From Pseudescherichia sp031998825 (GTDB taxonomy: Bacteria; Pseudomonadota; Gammaproteobacteria; Enterobacterales; Enterobacteriaceae), in assembly GCF_031998825.1 (NCBI RefSeq), contig NZ_DAMACX010000020.1, forward strand, positions 11,134-75,133: DNA of 64,000 nt, written 5' to 3'. Both the position numbers and the translations under genes were made by a program. The first letter of the stretch is position 1. Each line of letters starts with the position of its first letter. The notes below the pieces were generated by a model, which saw only the letters and a program-made list of their open reading frames with translations, ran no database searches and was not told the origin of the DNA. Shown one piece after another: positions 45,357-54,554 of this stretch.

Positions 45357-48062
45357 ATGCTTATTAAACTGTTAACAAAAGTATTTGGTAGCCGTAACGA
45401 TCGTACCCTGCGCCGGATGCGCAAAGCCGTCACCGTCATCAACGGTATGGAACCGGCTATGGAGAAGCTCAGCGATGATGAGCTGAAAGCCAAAACCGCC
45501 GAGTTCCGCGCCCGTCTGGAAAAAGGCGAGACCGTGGAGAGCCTGATCCCGGAAGCGTTCGCCGTGGTGCGTGAAGCGAGCAAGCGCGTGTTCGGCATGC
45601 GCCACTTTGACGTCCAGCTGCTGGGCGGGATGGTGCTTAACGATCGCTGCATCGCCGAGATGCGTACCGGTGAAGGTAAAACCCTGACCGCAACCCTGCC
45701 TGCCTATCTGAACGCCCTGAGCGGTAAAGGCGTGCACGTGGTGACCGTCAACGACTACCTCGCCCAGCGTGATGCCGAAAACAACCGTCCGCTGTTCGAG
45801 TTCCTTGGCATGAGCGTGGGCATCAACATGTCCGGCCTGCCAGCACCGGCCAAGCGTGAAGCCTATGCCGCAGATATCACCTACGGCACTAACAACGAAT
45901 ACGGCTTTGACTACCTGCGTGACAACATGGCGTTCAGCCCGGAAGAGCGCGTTCAGCGTAAGCTGCACTATGCGCTGGTGGATGAGGTAGACTCCATCCT
46001 CATCGACGAAGCCCGTACGCCGCTGATCATCTCCGGTCCGGCGGAAGACAGCTCCGACATGTACAAGCGCGTCAACAAAATCATCCCTAACCTGATCCGT
46101 CAGGAGAAAGAGGATTCTGACACCTTCCAGGGCGAAGGCCACTTCTCCGTGGATGAGAAAGCGCGTCAGGTAAACCTGACCGAGCGCGGACTGGTGCTGA
46201 TTGAAGAGCTGCTGGTGCGTGAGGGCATCATGGACGAGGGCGAGTCGCTCTACTCCCCAGGCAATATCATGCTGATGCACCACGTTACCGCTGCGCTGCG
46301 TGCCCACGTGCTCTTCACCCGCGACGTGGACTACATCGTGAAAGACGGTGAAGTCATCATCGTTGATGAGCACACCGGCCGTACCATGCAGGGCCGCCGC
46401 TGGTCCGATGGTCTACACCAGGCCGTTGAGGCCAAAGAGGGCGTGGATATCCAGAACGAGAACCAGACCCTGGCCTCCATCACCTTCCAGAACTACTTCC
46501 GCCTGTATGAGAAGCTGGCGGGGATGACCGGTACTGCCGATACCGAAGCCTTCGAATTTAGCTCTATCTACAAGCTGGACACCGTGGTGGTGCCGACCAA
46601 CCGTCCGATGATCCGTAAGGATCTGCCGGACCTGGTCTACATGACCGAAGCGGAAAAAATTCAGGCCATCATCGAAGATATCAAAGAGCGTACGGCCAAC
46701 GGCCAGCCGGTGCTGGTGGGGACCATCTCCATCGAGAAATCCGAGGTGGTGTCTAACGAACTGACCAAAGCGGGCATTAAGCACAACGTCCTGAACGCCA
46801 AGTTCCACGCCAACGAAGCGGCAATTGTTGCCCAGGCGGGCTATCCGGCAGCGGTGACCATCGCCACCAACATGGCGGGTCGTGGTACCGATATTATGCT
46901 CGGTGGTAGCTGGCAGGCAGAGGTTGCCGCCCTGCCGGAGCCGACCGAAGAGCAGATTGCACAGATCAAAGCGGACTGGCAGGTGCGTCATGATGCGGTG
47001 CTGGCCTCCGGCGGTCTGCACATCATCGGTACCGAGCGCCATGAATCCCGCCGTATCGACAACCAGCTGCGCGGCCGTTCCGGTCGTCAGGGTGACGCAG
47101 GCTCCTCCCGCTTCTACCTGTCGATGGAAGATGCCCTGATGCGTATCTTCGCCTCTGACCGCGTCTCCAATATGATGCGTAAGCTGGGGATGAAGCCGGG
47201 CGAAGCGATCGAGCACCCGTGGGTGACCAAGGCTATCGCCAACGCCCAGCGTAAGGTAGAGAGCCGCAACTTCGATATTCGTAAGCAGCTGCTGGAGTAT
47301 GACGATGTGGCCAACGATCAGCGCCGCGCCATCTACACCCAGCGTAACGAGCTGTTGGACGTAAGCGACGTCAGCGAAACCATCACCAGCATCCGCGAGG
47401 ATGTCTTCAAGGCGACTATCGACGGGCATATTCCGCCGCAGTCGCTGGAAGAGATGTGGGATATCCCAGGCCTGCAAGAGCGCCTGAAAAACGACTTCGA
47501 TCTCGACCTGCCGATTGCCGAGTGGCTGGACAAAGAGCCGGATCTGCATGAAGAGACGCTGCGCGAACGTATTATGCAGAGCGCGGTAGAGGTCTATCAG
47601 CGTAAAGAAGAAGTGGTGGGTGCCGAGATGATGCGCCACTTCGAAAAAGGCGTCATGCTGCAAACCCTCGACTCCCTATGGAAAGAGCACCTGGCGGCGA
47701 TGGACTATCTGCGTCAGGGCATCCACCTGCGTGGCTACGCGCAGAAGGATCCGAAGCAGGAGTACAAGCGCGAATCCTTCGCCATGTTCGCCGCTATGCT
47801 TGAGTCGCTGAAGTATGAAGTGATCAGCACCCTGTCGAAAGTGCAGGTGCGGATGCCGGAAGAGGTGGAAGAGATGGAGCAGCAGCGTCGTGAGGAGTCA
47901 GAGCGCCTGGCCCAGATGCAGCAGCTTAGCCACCAGTCCGACGACGCGCAGGCTGCGGCCGATCTGGCGGATCAGACCGGCGAGCGTAAAGTGGGTCGTA
48001 ACGATCCATGCCCGTGCGGCTCTGGCAAAAAATACAAGCAGTGCCATGGCCGTCTGAGCTAA
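45357..48062 (+). CDS. secA: Protein translocase ATPase SecA
   Basis: A 901-residue motor protein that drives secretion through SecYEG, the same length as E. coli SecA. Walker A MRTGEGKTL lies near 102-110 and the DEAD-like VDEVDSILIDEARTPLIISG follows. The second nucleotide domain has NMAGRGTDI. The C-terminal zinc motif CPCGSGKKYKQCHG binds SecB. Translation is controlled by the SecM stall. Confidence 0.99.
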   Translation: MLIKLLTKVFGSRNDRTLRRMRKAVTVINGMEPAMEKLSDDELKAKTAEFRARLEKGETVESLIPEAFAVVREASKRVFGMRHFDVQLLGGMVLNDRCIAEMRTGEGKTLTATLPAYLNALSGKGVHVVTVNDYLAQRDAENNRPLFEFLGMSVGINMSGLPAPAKREAYAADITYGTNNEYGFDYLRDNMAFSPEERVQRKLHYALVDEVDSILIDEARTPLIISGPAEDSSDMYKRVNKIIPNLIRQEKEDSDTFQGEGHFSVDEKARQVNLTERGLVLIEELLVREGIMDEGESLYSPGNIMLMHHVTAALRAHVLFTRDVDYIVKDGEVIIVDEHTGRTMQGRRWSDGLHQAVEAKEGVDIQNENQTLASITFQNYFRLYEKLAGMTGTADTEAFEFSSIYKLDTVVVPTNRPMIRKDLPDLVYMTEAEKIQAIIEDIKERTANGQPVLVGTISIEKSEVVSNELTKAGIKHNVLNAKFHANEAAIVAQAGYPAAVTIATNMAGRGTDIMLGGSWQAEVAALPEPTEEQIAQIKADWQVRHDAVLASGGLHIIGTERHESRRIDNQLRGRSGRQGDAGSSRFYLSMEDALMRIFASDRVSNMMRKLGMKPGEAIEHPWVTKAIANAQRKVESRNFDIRKQLLEYDDVANDQRRAIYTQRNELLDVSDVSETITSIREDVFKATIDGHIPPQSLEEMWDIPGLQERLKNDFDLDLPIAEWLDKEPDLHEETLRERIMQSAVEVYQRKEEVVGAEMMRHFEKGVMLQTLDSLWKEHLAAMDYLRQGIHLRGYAQKDPKQEYKRESFAMFAAMLESLKYEVISTLSKVQVRMPEEVEEMEQQRREESERLAQMQQLSHQSDDAQAAADLADQTGERKVGRNDPCPCGSGKKYKQCHGRLS

Positions 48063-48083
48063 GCGCGACACAATAAAAAAAAC

Positions 48084-48109
48084 AAAGGCGCAGATTCTGC
48101 GCCTTTTTT
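48084..48109 (+). terminator. Hairpin between secA and mutT
   Basis: AAAGGCGCAG and CTGCGCCTTTTTT form a strong stem with a short ATT-containing loop and a T run. It probably reduces read-through from secA into mutT, which starts 15 nt later. Confidence 0.85.
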
Positions 48110-48123
48110 ATGGAGTCAACCTG

Positions 48124-48513
48124 ATGAAAGTATTGAATATCGCCGCCGGGATCATTCGCAATCCGCAGGGCGAAATCTTTATTACCCAGCGCGCCGCCGA
48201 TGCGCACATGGCCAATAAAAAAGAGTTTCCTGGCGGCAAGATTGAGGCTGGCGAAACGCCGGAGCAGGCGCTGGCGCGCGAGCTGGACGAAGAGGTGGGC
48301 ATCACCGTTACCTCAGCGCTGCTGTTTGAGAAGCTGGATTACCAGTACCCAGAGCTGCACATCACCCTGTGGTTCTACCTGGTCGAAAGCTGGGAAGGGG
48401 AGCCGTGGGGCAAAGAGGGCCAGCCGGGGGAGTGGCTGATGCCGCAGGCGCTGAACGCGGACGATTTCCCACCCGCCAACCAGCCGATTGTCGCCCGCTT
48501 ACGCGGCGAGTAA
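48124..48513 (+). CDS. mutT: 8-oxo-dGTP diphosphatase MutT
   Basis: A 129-residue Nudix hydrolase that removes 8-oxo-dGTP from the nucleotide pool and prevents A:T to C:G changes. The Nudix box runs from G38 to I60 with E44, R52, E53, E56 and E57 in place. It lies downstream of secA behind a hairpin, as in E. coli. Confidence 0.98.
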   Translation: MKVLNIAAGIIRNPQGEIFITQRAADAHMANKKEFPGGKIEAGETPEQALARELDEEVGITVTSALLFEKLDYQYPELHITLWFYLVESWEGEPWGKEGQPGEWLMPQALNADDFPPANQPIVARLRGE

Positions 48514-48536
48514 TTTGATGGTTTGTAGTTTTGTAG

Positions 48537-48562
48537 GCCTGCTAAGCGAAGCGCCAGCAGGC
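48537..48562. repeat. REP element between mutT and yacG
   Basis: The arms GCCTGCT and AGCAGGC flank AAGCGAAGCGCC, a REP-type palindrome. It lies between the 3' ends of the convergent mutT and yacG. Confidence 0.75.
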
Positions 48563-48586
48563 GTTATTTAGGCGGATGGGCAGCGG

Positions 48587-48781
48587 TTACTGTTTCTCTT
48601 CGCTCCAGCCATCGCTGTCGGAGAGATCGCCCTCGCTGGGGATGCGCTTCTCTTCGGCAGCCCACTCGCCTAAGTCGATAATCTGGCAGCGCTTAGAGCA
48701 GAACGGGCGAAACGGGCTGGTCTCGTTCCAGATCACTTTCCGGCCACAGGTTGGGCAGTTTACAACGGTTTCTTCAGACAT
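48587..48781 (-). CDS. yacG: DNA gyrase inhibitor YacG
   Basis: A 64-residue zinc protein. The four zinc cysteines are C9, C12, C28 and C32 in NCPTCG and FCSKRC, followed by IDLGEWAAEEKRIP. In E. coli YacG binds GyrB and blocks DNA binding by gyrase. The ATG at 48781 follows AAGGAGG; a GTG one codon upstream is less likely. It is 9 nt downstream of zapD. Confidence 0.97.
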   Translation of the reverse strand: MSEETVVNCPTCGRKVIWNETSPFRPFCSKRCQIIDLGEWAAEEKRIPSEGDLSDSDGWSEEKQ

Positions 48782-48790
48782 CACTCCTCC

Positions 48791-49534
48791 TTAACAGCAC
48801 GCCAGGCTAAAATCGAGACGCTCCGGCACGTGGCCGTTTTCGCTGTCCAGCGGCATAAAGCGGATGGCAAAGCGGCTCTTATGCCCGGAGATTTGCGGAT
48901 AGAGCTGGTCGGCGAGCGTCAGCTCCAGACGCAGCAGATCGGCATCGTCACCGTTGTCCTGGTAGAAGCCGTTCAGGCTGGTCTGCTTGCGGAAGGGGGC
49001 AGAGTTGCGGATCAGGTCAAGGATCAGCGTCAGCGTTTGGGTCAGCGGCTGGAGGCTCTCCAGCCAGACGGCGACCTGCTCATCCCGCTGGGACTGGGGG
49101 GCATAGAGCCACAGGTGCAGCGTCGGCAGATCGAAGCTACAGCAGCCGCCGGGGATGGAGAGGCGCTGGCGCACCAGGCCAATCAGCCGCTCTTCACGCA
49201 GCAGCTGCCCAACGCGCGGGGCGGCCATCAGGGTGCTGCTGCTCTGCTTCAGCTGGTCGCGCACCGCATCAATGCGGCTCTGGTCGACTCCAGGCACTTC
49301 TACCCACGCTTTCAGCTTACGCTGCTGGCGCTCCAGCTCTTTCAGCAGCTCGGTGCGGATATCGCCGCGTTCGAACACGTCAAGCAGGTCTCCGGCGTTA
49401 CGAAAAAAGTGTAAGGCGTCAGCGTGATCGCTGATAGGGAGGCGGGCGGAGAGCTGCTGGAGCAGAAATTCAATGCGCAGCCAGGTGCGCATCTTTTCAT
49501 TGAGCGGGTGTTCAAAAAGGACGTGGGTCTGCAT
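48791..49534 (-). CDS. zapD: Z-ring associated protein ZapD
   Basis: A 247-residue cytoplasmic protein of the ZapD (DUF1342) family that bundles FtsZ filaments by binding the FtsZ C-terminus. The N-terminal FEHPLNEKMRTWLRIEFLLQ is conserved. The ATG at 49534 overlaps the coaE stop in a TAATG junction, so coupling is likely. It shares an operon with coaE and yacG. Confidence 0.97.
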   Translation of the reverse strand: MQTHVLFEHPLNEKMRTWLRIEFLLQQLSARLPISDHADALHFFRNAGDLLDVFERGDIRTELLKELERQQRKLKAWVEVPGVDQSRIDAVRDQLKQSSSTLMAAPRVGQLLREERLIGLVRQRLSIPGGCCSFDLPTLHLWLYAPQSQRDEQVAVWLESLQPLTQTLTLILDLIRNSAPFRKQTSLNGFYQDNGDDADLLRLELTLADQLYPQISGHKSRFAIRFMPLDSENGHVPERLDFSLACC

Positions 49535-50154
49535 TACGGTTTTTCCTGTGATACGACCTGGGAAGCGTAGCGTAGGTACGCCTCATGCAGGCGGGCAACA
49601 TCCGATGCAACGGCATCTGGTGCGCCATTATTGTCAATAACATCATCCGCGACGGCAAGGCGTGCTTCTCGCGTGGCCTGCGCGGCAAGAATATGCTCGG
49701 CGTGCTCACGCGTGACGCCATCGCGCTCTATCGTGCGGGAAATCTGTGTCTCCGGGGAGACGTCAACCACCAAAACCCGATCGGCTTTGGTGTGCAGCTG
49801 GTTCTCCACCAGCAAGGGCACCACCCACAGCACGTAGGGCGATGTGGCCTCAGCAATCTGCCGCTGGGTCTCTTCGTGGATCAGGGGGTGGAGTAACGCG
49901 TTAAGCCAGCGCTTATCGTCTGGCGAGGCGAAAATGCGTTCACGCAGCAGGCGGCGGTTGAGCGTGCCGTCCGGCTGGATCGTCTCTGGCCCAAAATGGG
50001 CCGCAATGGCGCGTAGGGCAGGAGCGCCAGGCTCAACCACCTGGCGGGCGATGACATCAGCATCAACGACGCTAACCCCGTTTTTCAGGAATTCATTGGC
50101 AACCGTACTTTTTCCGCTGCCGATTCCCCCGGTTAAGGCGACCGTATACCCCAT
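49534..50154 (-). CDS. coaE: Dephospho-CoA kinase
   Basis: A 206-residue P-loop kinase, the last step of coenzyme A synthesis. Walker A GGIGSGKS is at residues 9-16. The start MGYTVALTGG at 50154 gives the E. coli length; an in-frame start at 50187 is not preferred. SPYVLWVVPLLVEN and AADDVIDNNGAPD-type segments fit CoaE. It is the first of the coaE-zapD-yacG operon and divergent from guaC. Confidence 0.98.
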   Translation of the reverse strand: MGYTVALTGGIGSGKSTVANEFLKNGVSVVDADVIARQVVEPGAPALRAIAAHFGPETIQPDGTLNRRLLRERIFASPDDKRWLNALLHPLIHEETQRQIAEATSPYVLWVVPLLVENQLHTKADRVLVVDVSPETQISRTIERDGVTREHAEHILAAQATREARLAVADDVIDNNGAPDAVASDVARLHEAYLRYASQVVSQEKP

Positions 50155-50416
50155 AACGCAAAATCCCAGACTACTTTGCCAGCTCACGATCTTTTGATTT
50201 ATTTATTTCGCAAATCAAAAGGTTATAATTTGTACGGAAAACGACATGTTCAATAATCCGGACCCCGCCCATTCGGCAGGTAAATTTATAGGATTGTAGC
50301 GTAAAAAAAGAGAATTTCGCAGTCTTGCGGACTCCTATTTAGTGCGTATGATAGCGTCACTGGAGTTGTGTGTTAGCTCGTATGCGTTAGTCGCCATTAA
50401 CCCCAGGAATCCGTTC

Positions 50417-51460
50417 ATGCGTATCGAAGAAGATCTGAAATTAGGTTTTAAAGACGTTCTTATCCGCCCTAAGCGCTCTACCCTCAAAAGTCGTTCCGAT
50501 GTCCAGCTGGAGCGCGAATATACCTTTAAGCACTCGGGCATGACCTGGTCTGGCGTTCCTGTCATCGCAGCGAACATGGATACCGTTGGCACCTTCGCGA
50601 TGGCGAAAGCGCTGGCGTCGTTCGACATCCTCACCGCCGTGCACAAGCACTACTCCGTCGAAGAGTGGAAAACCTTTGTTGCCGCGGAGTCCGCAGACGT
50701 GCTGAAACATGTAATGGTTTCAACCGGGACCTCCGACGCCGACTTTGAAAAGACCAAACAGATCCTCGACGCCAGCCCGGCGCTGAGCTTTATCTGTATT
50801 GACGTCGCTAATGGCTACTCCGAGCACTTCGTGCAGTTCGTGGCCAAAGCCCGTGCGGCCTGGCCGACTAAAACCATCTGCGCCGGTAACGTAGTGACAG
50901 GCGAAATGTGTGAAGAGCTGATCCTCGCTGGGGCGGATATTGTTAAGGTCGGCATCGGCCCAGGCTCCGTCTGCACCACCCGCGTGAAAACCGGCGTCGG
51001 CTATCCGCAGCTCTCTGCGGTGATCGAGTGCGCCGATGCGGCCCACGGTCTCGGCGGCCAGATCGTCAGCGACGGCGGCTGTACCGTACCGGGTGACGTG
51101 GCTAAAGCCTTCGGCGGCGGCGCAGACTTCGTGATGCTGGGCGGTATGCTGGCCGGTCACGAAGAGAGCGGCGGCACCGTAGTCGATGAGAACGGTGAAA
51201 AATTCATGCTCTTCTACGGCATGAGCTCCGAGTCAGCGATGAACCGTCACGTTGGCGGCGTTGCGGGCTACCGCGCAGCGGAAGGGAAAACCGTTAAGCT
51301 GGCCCTGCGTGGCCCGGTTGAGAACACCGCCCGCGATATCCTTGGCGGCCTGCGTTCAGCCTGCACCTACGTAGGCGCATCCCGCCTGAAAGAGCTGACC
51401 AAGCGCACCACCTTTATTCGCGTCGCCGAGCAGGAAAACCGCGTTTTCAATAGCCTCTGA
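50417..51460 (+). CDS. guaC: GMP reductase
   Basis: A 347-residue enzyme of the IMP dehydrogenase/GMP reductase family that converts GMP to IMP with NADPH. The catalytic cysteine is in GIGPGSVCTTR and the phosphate loop in VSDGGCTVPGDVAKAFGGGA. The start MRIEEDLKLGFKD at 50417 gives the E. coli length, though the frame is open from 50342. It is a single gene. Confidence 0.98.
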   Translation: MRIEEDLKLGFKDVLIRPKRSTLKSRSDVQLEREYTFKHSGMTWSGVPVIAANMDTVGTFAMAKALASFDILTAVHKHYSVEEWKTFVAAESADVLKHVMVSTGTSDADFEKTKQILDASPALSFICIDVANGYSEHFVQFVAKARAAWPTKTICAGNVVTGEMCEELILAGADIVKVGIGPGSVCTTRVKTGVGYPQLSAVIECADAAHGLGGQIVSDGGCTVPGDVAKAFGGGADFVMLGGMLAGHEESGGTVVDENGEKFMLFYGMSSESAMNRHVGGVAGYRAAEGKTVKLALRGPVENTARDILGGLRSACTYVGASRLKELTKRTTFIRVAEQENRVFNSL

Positions 51461-51467
51461 TGCCTCT

Positions 51468-51491
51468 GCTGGCGCGGTTCGCTGCGCCAGC
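51468..51491. terminator. Hairpin between convergent guaC and hofC
   Basis: GCTGGCGC and GCGCCAGC form an 8-bp stem with an 8-nt loop, 7 nt after the guaC stop. The T tail is poor, so termination is only probable. Confidence 0.5.
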
Positions 51492-51504
51492 TTCTCGCCT
51501 GCCC

Positions 51505-52707
51505 TTATCCCATTCCGCTCATCGCATCTCCCAGATGAAAAATCGGCAGGTACATCGCCACGATCAGCGTTCCAATGATAACCCCAGTTACCACCAGCAT
51601 CAGGGGCTCCAGCAGCGTGGCCAGGCTATCCGCCTGCTGCTGGGTCAGTTCGCTATGGTGGCGGGCAAGGTTGTTGAGCATGGTATCGAGCGCCCCGGAG
51701 GCTTCGCCGGTCCGCACCAGCTGGATGCAGAGCGCGCTAAACTGCCCGCTGTTTTTCAGTGCCGTCCAGATCGGCGTCCCCTGGGCAATCTCCTGATGGA
51801 TATGGTGGATCGCTTCGCGCCAGTGGGGGCAGGTCAAGGTTGCCTCGACGCTCTCCAGCCCCTGCAGGAAAGCAATCCCTGCCCGCTGGGTGAGGGCCAG
51901 CACGGTAAATATCTGGCTGAGCTTCTGCCCGCGCACCAGCCCACCGACCACCGGGATACTTAGCAGCAGCCGCTGCCGGTAGCGGAGCCACGGCGGGTGG
52001 TTGCGCAGCGCAAATCCGCTTCCAGCAAGCAGGAGAGCGGCCGCAAGCGCCCACGGACCTGCGTGAGTCACTATCCCCGCAAGGGCCATCACCCCGCGCG
52101 TGAGGGCGGGCAGCGGCGTATTGAAGGTCCGGTAGATGGCGGCGAACTCGGGCAGCACCAGCAGGATCATCGCCAGCGTGACCGCCACGGCCAGGGCCAG
52201 AACAATCAGCGGGTAGCGCAGCGCCTTTTTTACCTTACCCGCCAGCTGCAGCTCAGCTTTTTGTTGGGCGGCAAGCTGGAAGCAGCACTCATCCAGCGCG
52301 CCGGTCAGCTCCCCGGTGTGGATCATGGCGATATAGATCGGCGGGAACACGGCGGGCCAGCGGCGCATGGCCGCAGAGAGCGCCGTGCCCTGAGTCAGAT
52401 CCTCCGCCAGGCTTTGCAGCAGCGCCTGCCACTGCCGAACCGGGTGCTGACGGGAGAGCATCAGCAGCGCATCGGGCAGGGTCAGGCCCGCCTTAAGCAG
52501 CGTTGCCAGCTGGTGCACCACCTCGCAGCGGTGCGTCCCGCGCCAGGCTGCCGTTCGGACCGAGCTGCGCCTGAGCGTCAGGATAAAAATCTGCTCGGTT
52601 TGCAGGGCGTCGGCGACGGCCAGCCGGTCGGTAGCCCAGCGTGCACCCTGACAGCGCTGGCCTGCGTCATCAAGTCCGCGCCAGTGCCAGAGCCGTTTAG
52701 CCTGCAT
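51505..52707 (-). CDS. hofC: Type IV pilin inner membrane platform protein HofC
   Basis: A 400-residue GspF/PilC-family platform protein. Two GspF domains are seen (about 65-185, HQLATLLKAGLTLPDALLML, and about 270-390, QIFTVLALTQRAGIAFLQGL), with three membrane helices. The start MQAKRLWHW at 52707 overlaps the end of hofB by 11 nt. Its expected role is pilus assembly with HofB and PpdD; expression in E. coli is poor under laboratory conditions. Confidence 0.95.
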   Translation of the reverse strand: MQAKRLWHWRGLDDAGQRCQGARWATDRLAVADALQTEQIFILTLRRSSVRTAAWRGTHRCEVVHQLATLLKAGLTLPDALLMLSRQHPVRQWQALLQSLAEDLTQGTALSAAMRRWPAVFPPIYIAMIHTGELTGALDECCFQLAAQQKAELQLAGKVKKALRYPLIVLALAVAVTLAMILLVLPEFAAIYRTFNTPLPALTRGVMALAGIVTHAGPWALAAALLLAGSGFALRNHPPWLRYRQRLLLSIPVVGGLVRGQKLSQIFTVLALTQRAGIAFLQGLESVEATLTCPHWREAIHHIHQEIAQGTPIWTALKNSGQFSALCIQLVRTGEASGALDTMLNNLARHHSELTQQQADSLATLLEPLMLVVTGVIIGTLIVAMYLPIFHLGDAMSGMG

Positions 52708-53908
52708 CGGGCATCCCCAGCACCCGCAGCAGCTCCTCAAGGGTGGTTAACCCCCGCTCAACGGCGAGGCAGCCGCGCTCAAACAGGGTAGCCATACCCG
52801 CCTGTCGTGCCTGCCGCTCAATGTTTTCCGTAGGCTCACCGTTGGCGATGGCCTGGCGCAGGGCAGGGTTGATGCTGAGTACCTCAAAGAGTGCGACTCT
52901 GCCGCAGAAGCCGTGATAGCACGCCTCGCAGCCGCCTGCCTGCCAGTGGGGCAGCGCGCGAGGCCACAGCCCTTGCGGCAGGATAAGATCCTCCGGCAGT
53001 CGGCGGCGACAGTGCGGACAGAGCTTACGCACCAGCCGTTGTGCGACCACCAGCGAGAGGGCAGAGGCGATCATCCAGCGCGCAACGCCCATCTGCGCGA
53101 TCCTGACCAGCGCCTCGCTGGTGGAGTTGGTGTGCAGAGTGGAGAGCACCAGGTGCCCGGTCTGAGAGGCCTTGATGGCGATCTCCGCCGTTTCGCCATC
53201 GCGGATCTCACCGACCATAATGATGTCCGGATCCTGGCGCAGCAGCGCCCGCAGCACGCTGTGAAAGTCCAGCCCGGCCCGAGGATTGATCTGCGTCTGA
53301 TTTAGCCCATCCAGCGGGATCTCAATAGGATCCTCCACGCTGCAAATATTCACCTCGGGAAAGTTACGCGCAGCCAGCGCGCTGTAGAGCGTTACGGTCT
53401 TGCCGCTGCCCGTCGGCCCGGTGACCAGCAGCAGCCCCTGCGGCCTGGCGAGCGCCGCCTGAAACTGGGCCAGCTGCCACGCGCCCATGCCCAGCGCACA
53501 GAGATCCAGCGGCTGGTTCACCTGGTGCAGCAGGCGCAGGACGATCTTCTCCCCATGGCGGCAGGGCAGCGTGGCGATACGAAACGAGATTGCCTTGCCG
53601 GAGAGCGTAACCGTGAACTGACCGTCCTGGGGCAAGCGCCGCTCGGCGATGTCCAGGCTGCCCAGCACCTTCAGTCGTGCCGTCAGCGTCTTTGCGCTCT
53701 CCCGGGTTAGCGGGGGGAGGGCGTGCAGTACGCCGTCAATGCGCAGCCGGATGCGGTAGTGGTTCTCCCCCGGCTCAAAGTGGATGTCGGAAGCCCGCTG
53801 TGCCAGCGCCTGCTGGAGCGTCTGGTTAAGCAGCTCCACCACGGAGGGAGTCCCCTCGCTGATGGCAGGCAGATGGCTTTGCGCAGCGAACGATGCGGGT
53901 ATGTCCAT
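52697..53908 (-). CDS. hofB: Type IV pilus assembly ATPase HofB, short N-terminus
   Basis: A 403-residue GspE/PilB-family ATPase. Walker A GPTGSGKT is at 164-171, Walker B region DPDIIMVGEIRDGETAEIAI follows, and CPHC and CEAC form the zinc motif. The E. coli protein is about 461 residues by memory. Here MDIP is followed within 20 residues by the LLNQTLQQALAQRASDIHFE segment, so most of the N-terminal domain is missing. Only 9 nt separate it from ppdD, so no hidden upstream exon-like frame exists. Confidence 0.93.
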   Translation of the reverse strand: MDIPASFAAQSHLPAISEGTPSVVELLNQTLQQALAQRASDIHFEPGENHYRIRLRIDGVLHALPPLTRESAKTLTARLKVLGSLDIAERRLPQDGQFTVTLSGKAISFRIATLPCRHGEKIVLRLLHQVNQPLDLCALGMGAWQLAQFQAALARPQGLLLVTGPTGSGKTVTLYSALAARNFPEVNICSVEDPIEIPLDGLNQTQINPRAGLDFHSVLRALLRQDPDIIMVGEIRDGETAEIAIKASQTGHLVLSTLHTNSTSEALVRIAQMGVARWMIASALSLVVAQRLVRKLCPHCRRRLPEDLILPQGLWPRALPHWQAGGCEACYHGFCGRVALFEVLSINPALRQAIANGEPTENIERQARQAGMATLFERGCLAVERGLTTLEELLRVLGMPDAG

Positions 53909-53917
53909 ATTCCCCCC

Positions 53918-54367
53918 TTATTGATAGTCGAAGCGGAAAACGTCTTCGCAGGCTTGCTGGAATGCCGCGTCGTTTTGCACGTCGCAGGTACGCTGCCAGC
54001 CGCTCATCCCGCTGCTGTTGTCCCACTGCGGCACCAGCGTCACGCTCAGCCCGGTCAGGCTCTCCTGCCCGGTTAGCGTGACCGTGCCGTTCTCTACGCT
54101 CATCGCTGAGACATAGCGCGTGCTCGTCGGGGAGGGGATACCGTTGCTGCCGCCGTCGCAGCTCTCCGTACCGCCGCGATCGAGGGCGCACAGCTCAATG
54201 GCGGTACGGTAGGGGATAAAGGTTTGCAGCATATCGGTGAGGGCCGCCTTGCGCAGGTAGTTCTGATAGGCGGGAATGCCGATGGCGCTGAGGATGGCAA
54301 TAATGCCAATCACCACCATCAGCTCAATTAAGGTAAACCCTCGCTGTTTTTCCAATGACTTCTTCAT
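53918..54367 (-). CDS. ppdD: Type IV major pilin PpdD
   Basis: A 149-residue prepilin. The leader MKKSLEKQRG is cut before FTLIELMVVIGIIAILSAIG, the type III signal with the essential Glu5. Two cysteines near the C-terminus (CDVQ and CEDVF) can form the pilin loop. The leader is four residues longer than in E. coli. It heads the ppdD-hofB-hofC operon. Cleavage requires a prepilin peptidase encoded elsewhere. Confidence 0.96.
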   Translation of the reverse strand: MKKSLEKQRGFTLIELMVVIGIIAILSAIGIPAYQNYLRKAALTDMLQTFIPYRTAIELCALDRGGTESCDGGSNGIPSPTSTRYVSAMSVENGTVTLTGQESLTGLSVTLVPQWDNSSGMSGWQRTCDVQNDAAFQQACEDVFRFDYQ

Positions 54368-54517
54368 AACGTGCTCCCTGGTTGATGCCGGGGAGTCTGT
54401 CAGCAGATGGAGAAGGTGACGAGGGGGCAAAGCGGCGTTCAGGAAGGCAGCTTCCTGCGTTTTTAATGGCGTTGCAGCGGTAAACAGTGATTTTGCGAGC
54501 AGGAGCGAAACATGTCG

Positions 54518-54543
54518 CCCCGGTTAGCGTAGCGCCACCGGGG
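54518..54543. repeat. REP element between nadC and ppdD
   Basis: The arms CCCCGGT and ACCGGGG flank TAGCGTAGCGCC. It lies 12 nt after the nadC stop, on the side of the ppdD promoter. Confidence 0.8.
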
Positions 54544-54554
54544 ACTCACTGGGA

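Noticed and set aside
53735..53917. Frameshift as the cause of the short HofB
   Set aside because: ppdD ends 9 nt upstream, so the missing residues are not encoded nearby in any frame. A real in-frame loss or a true family variant remains.
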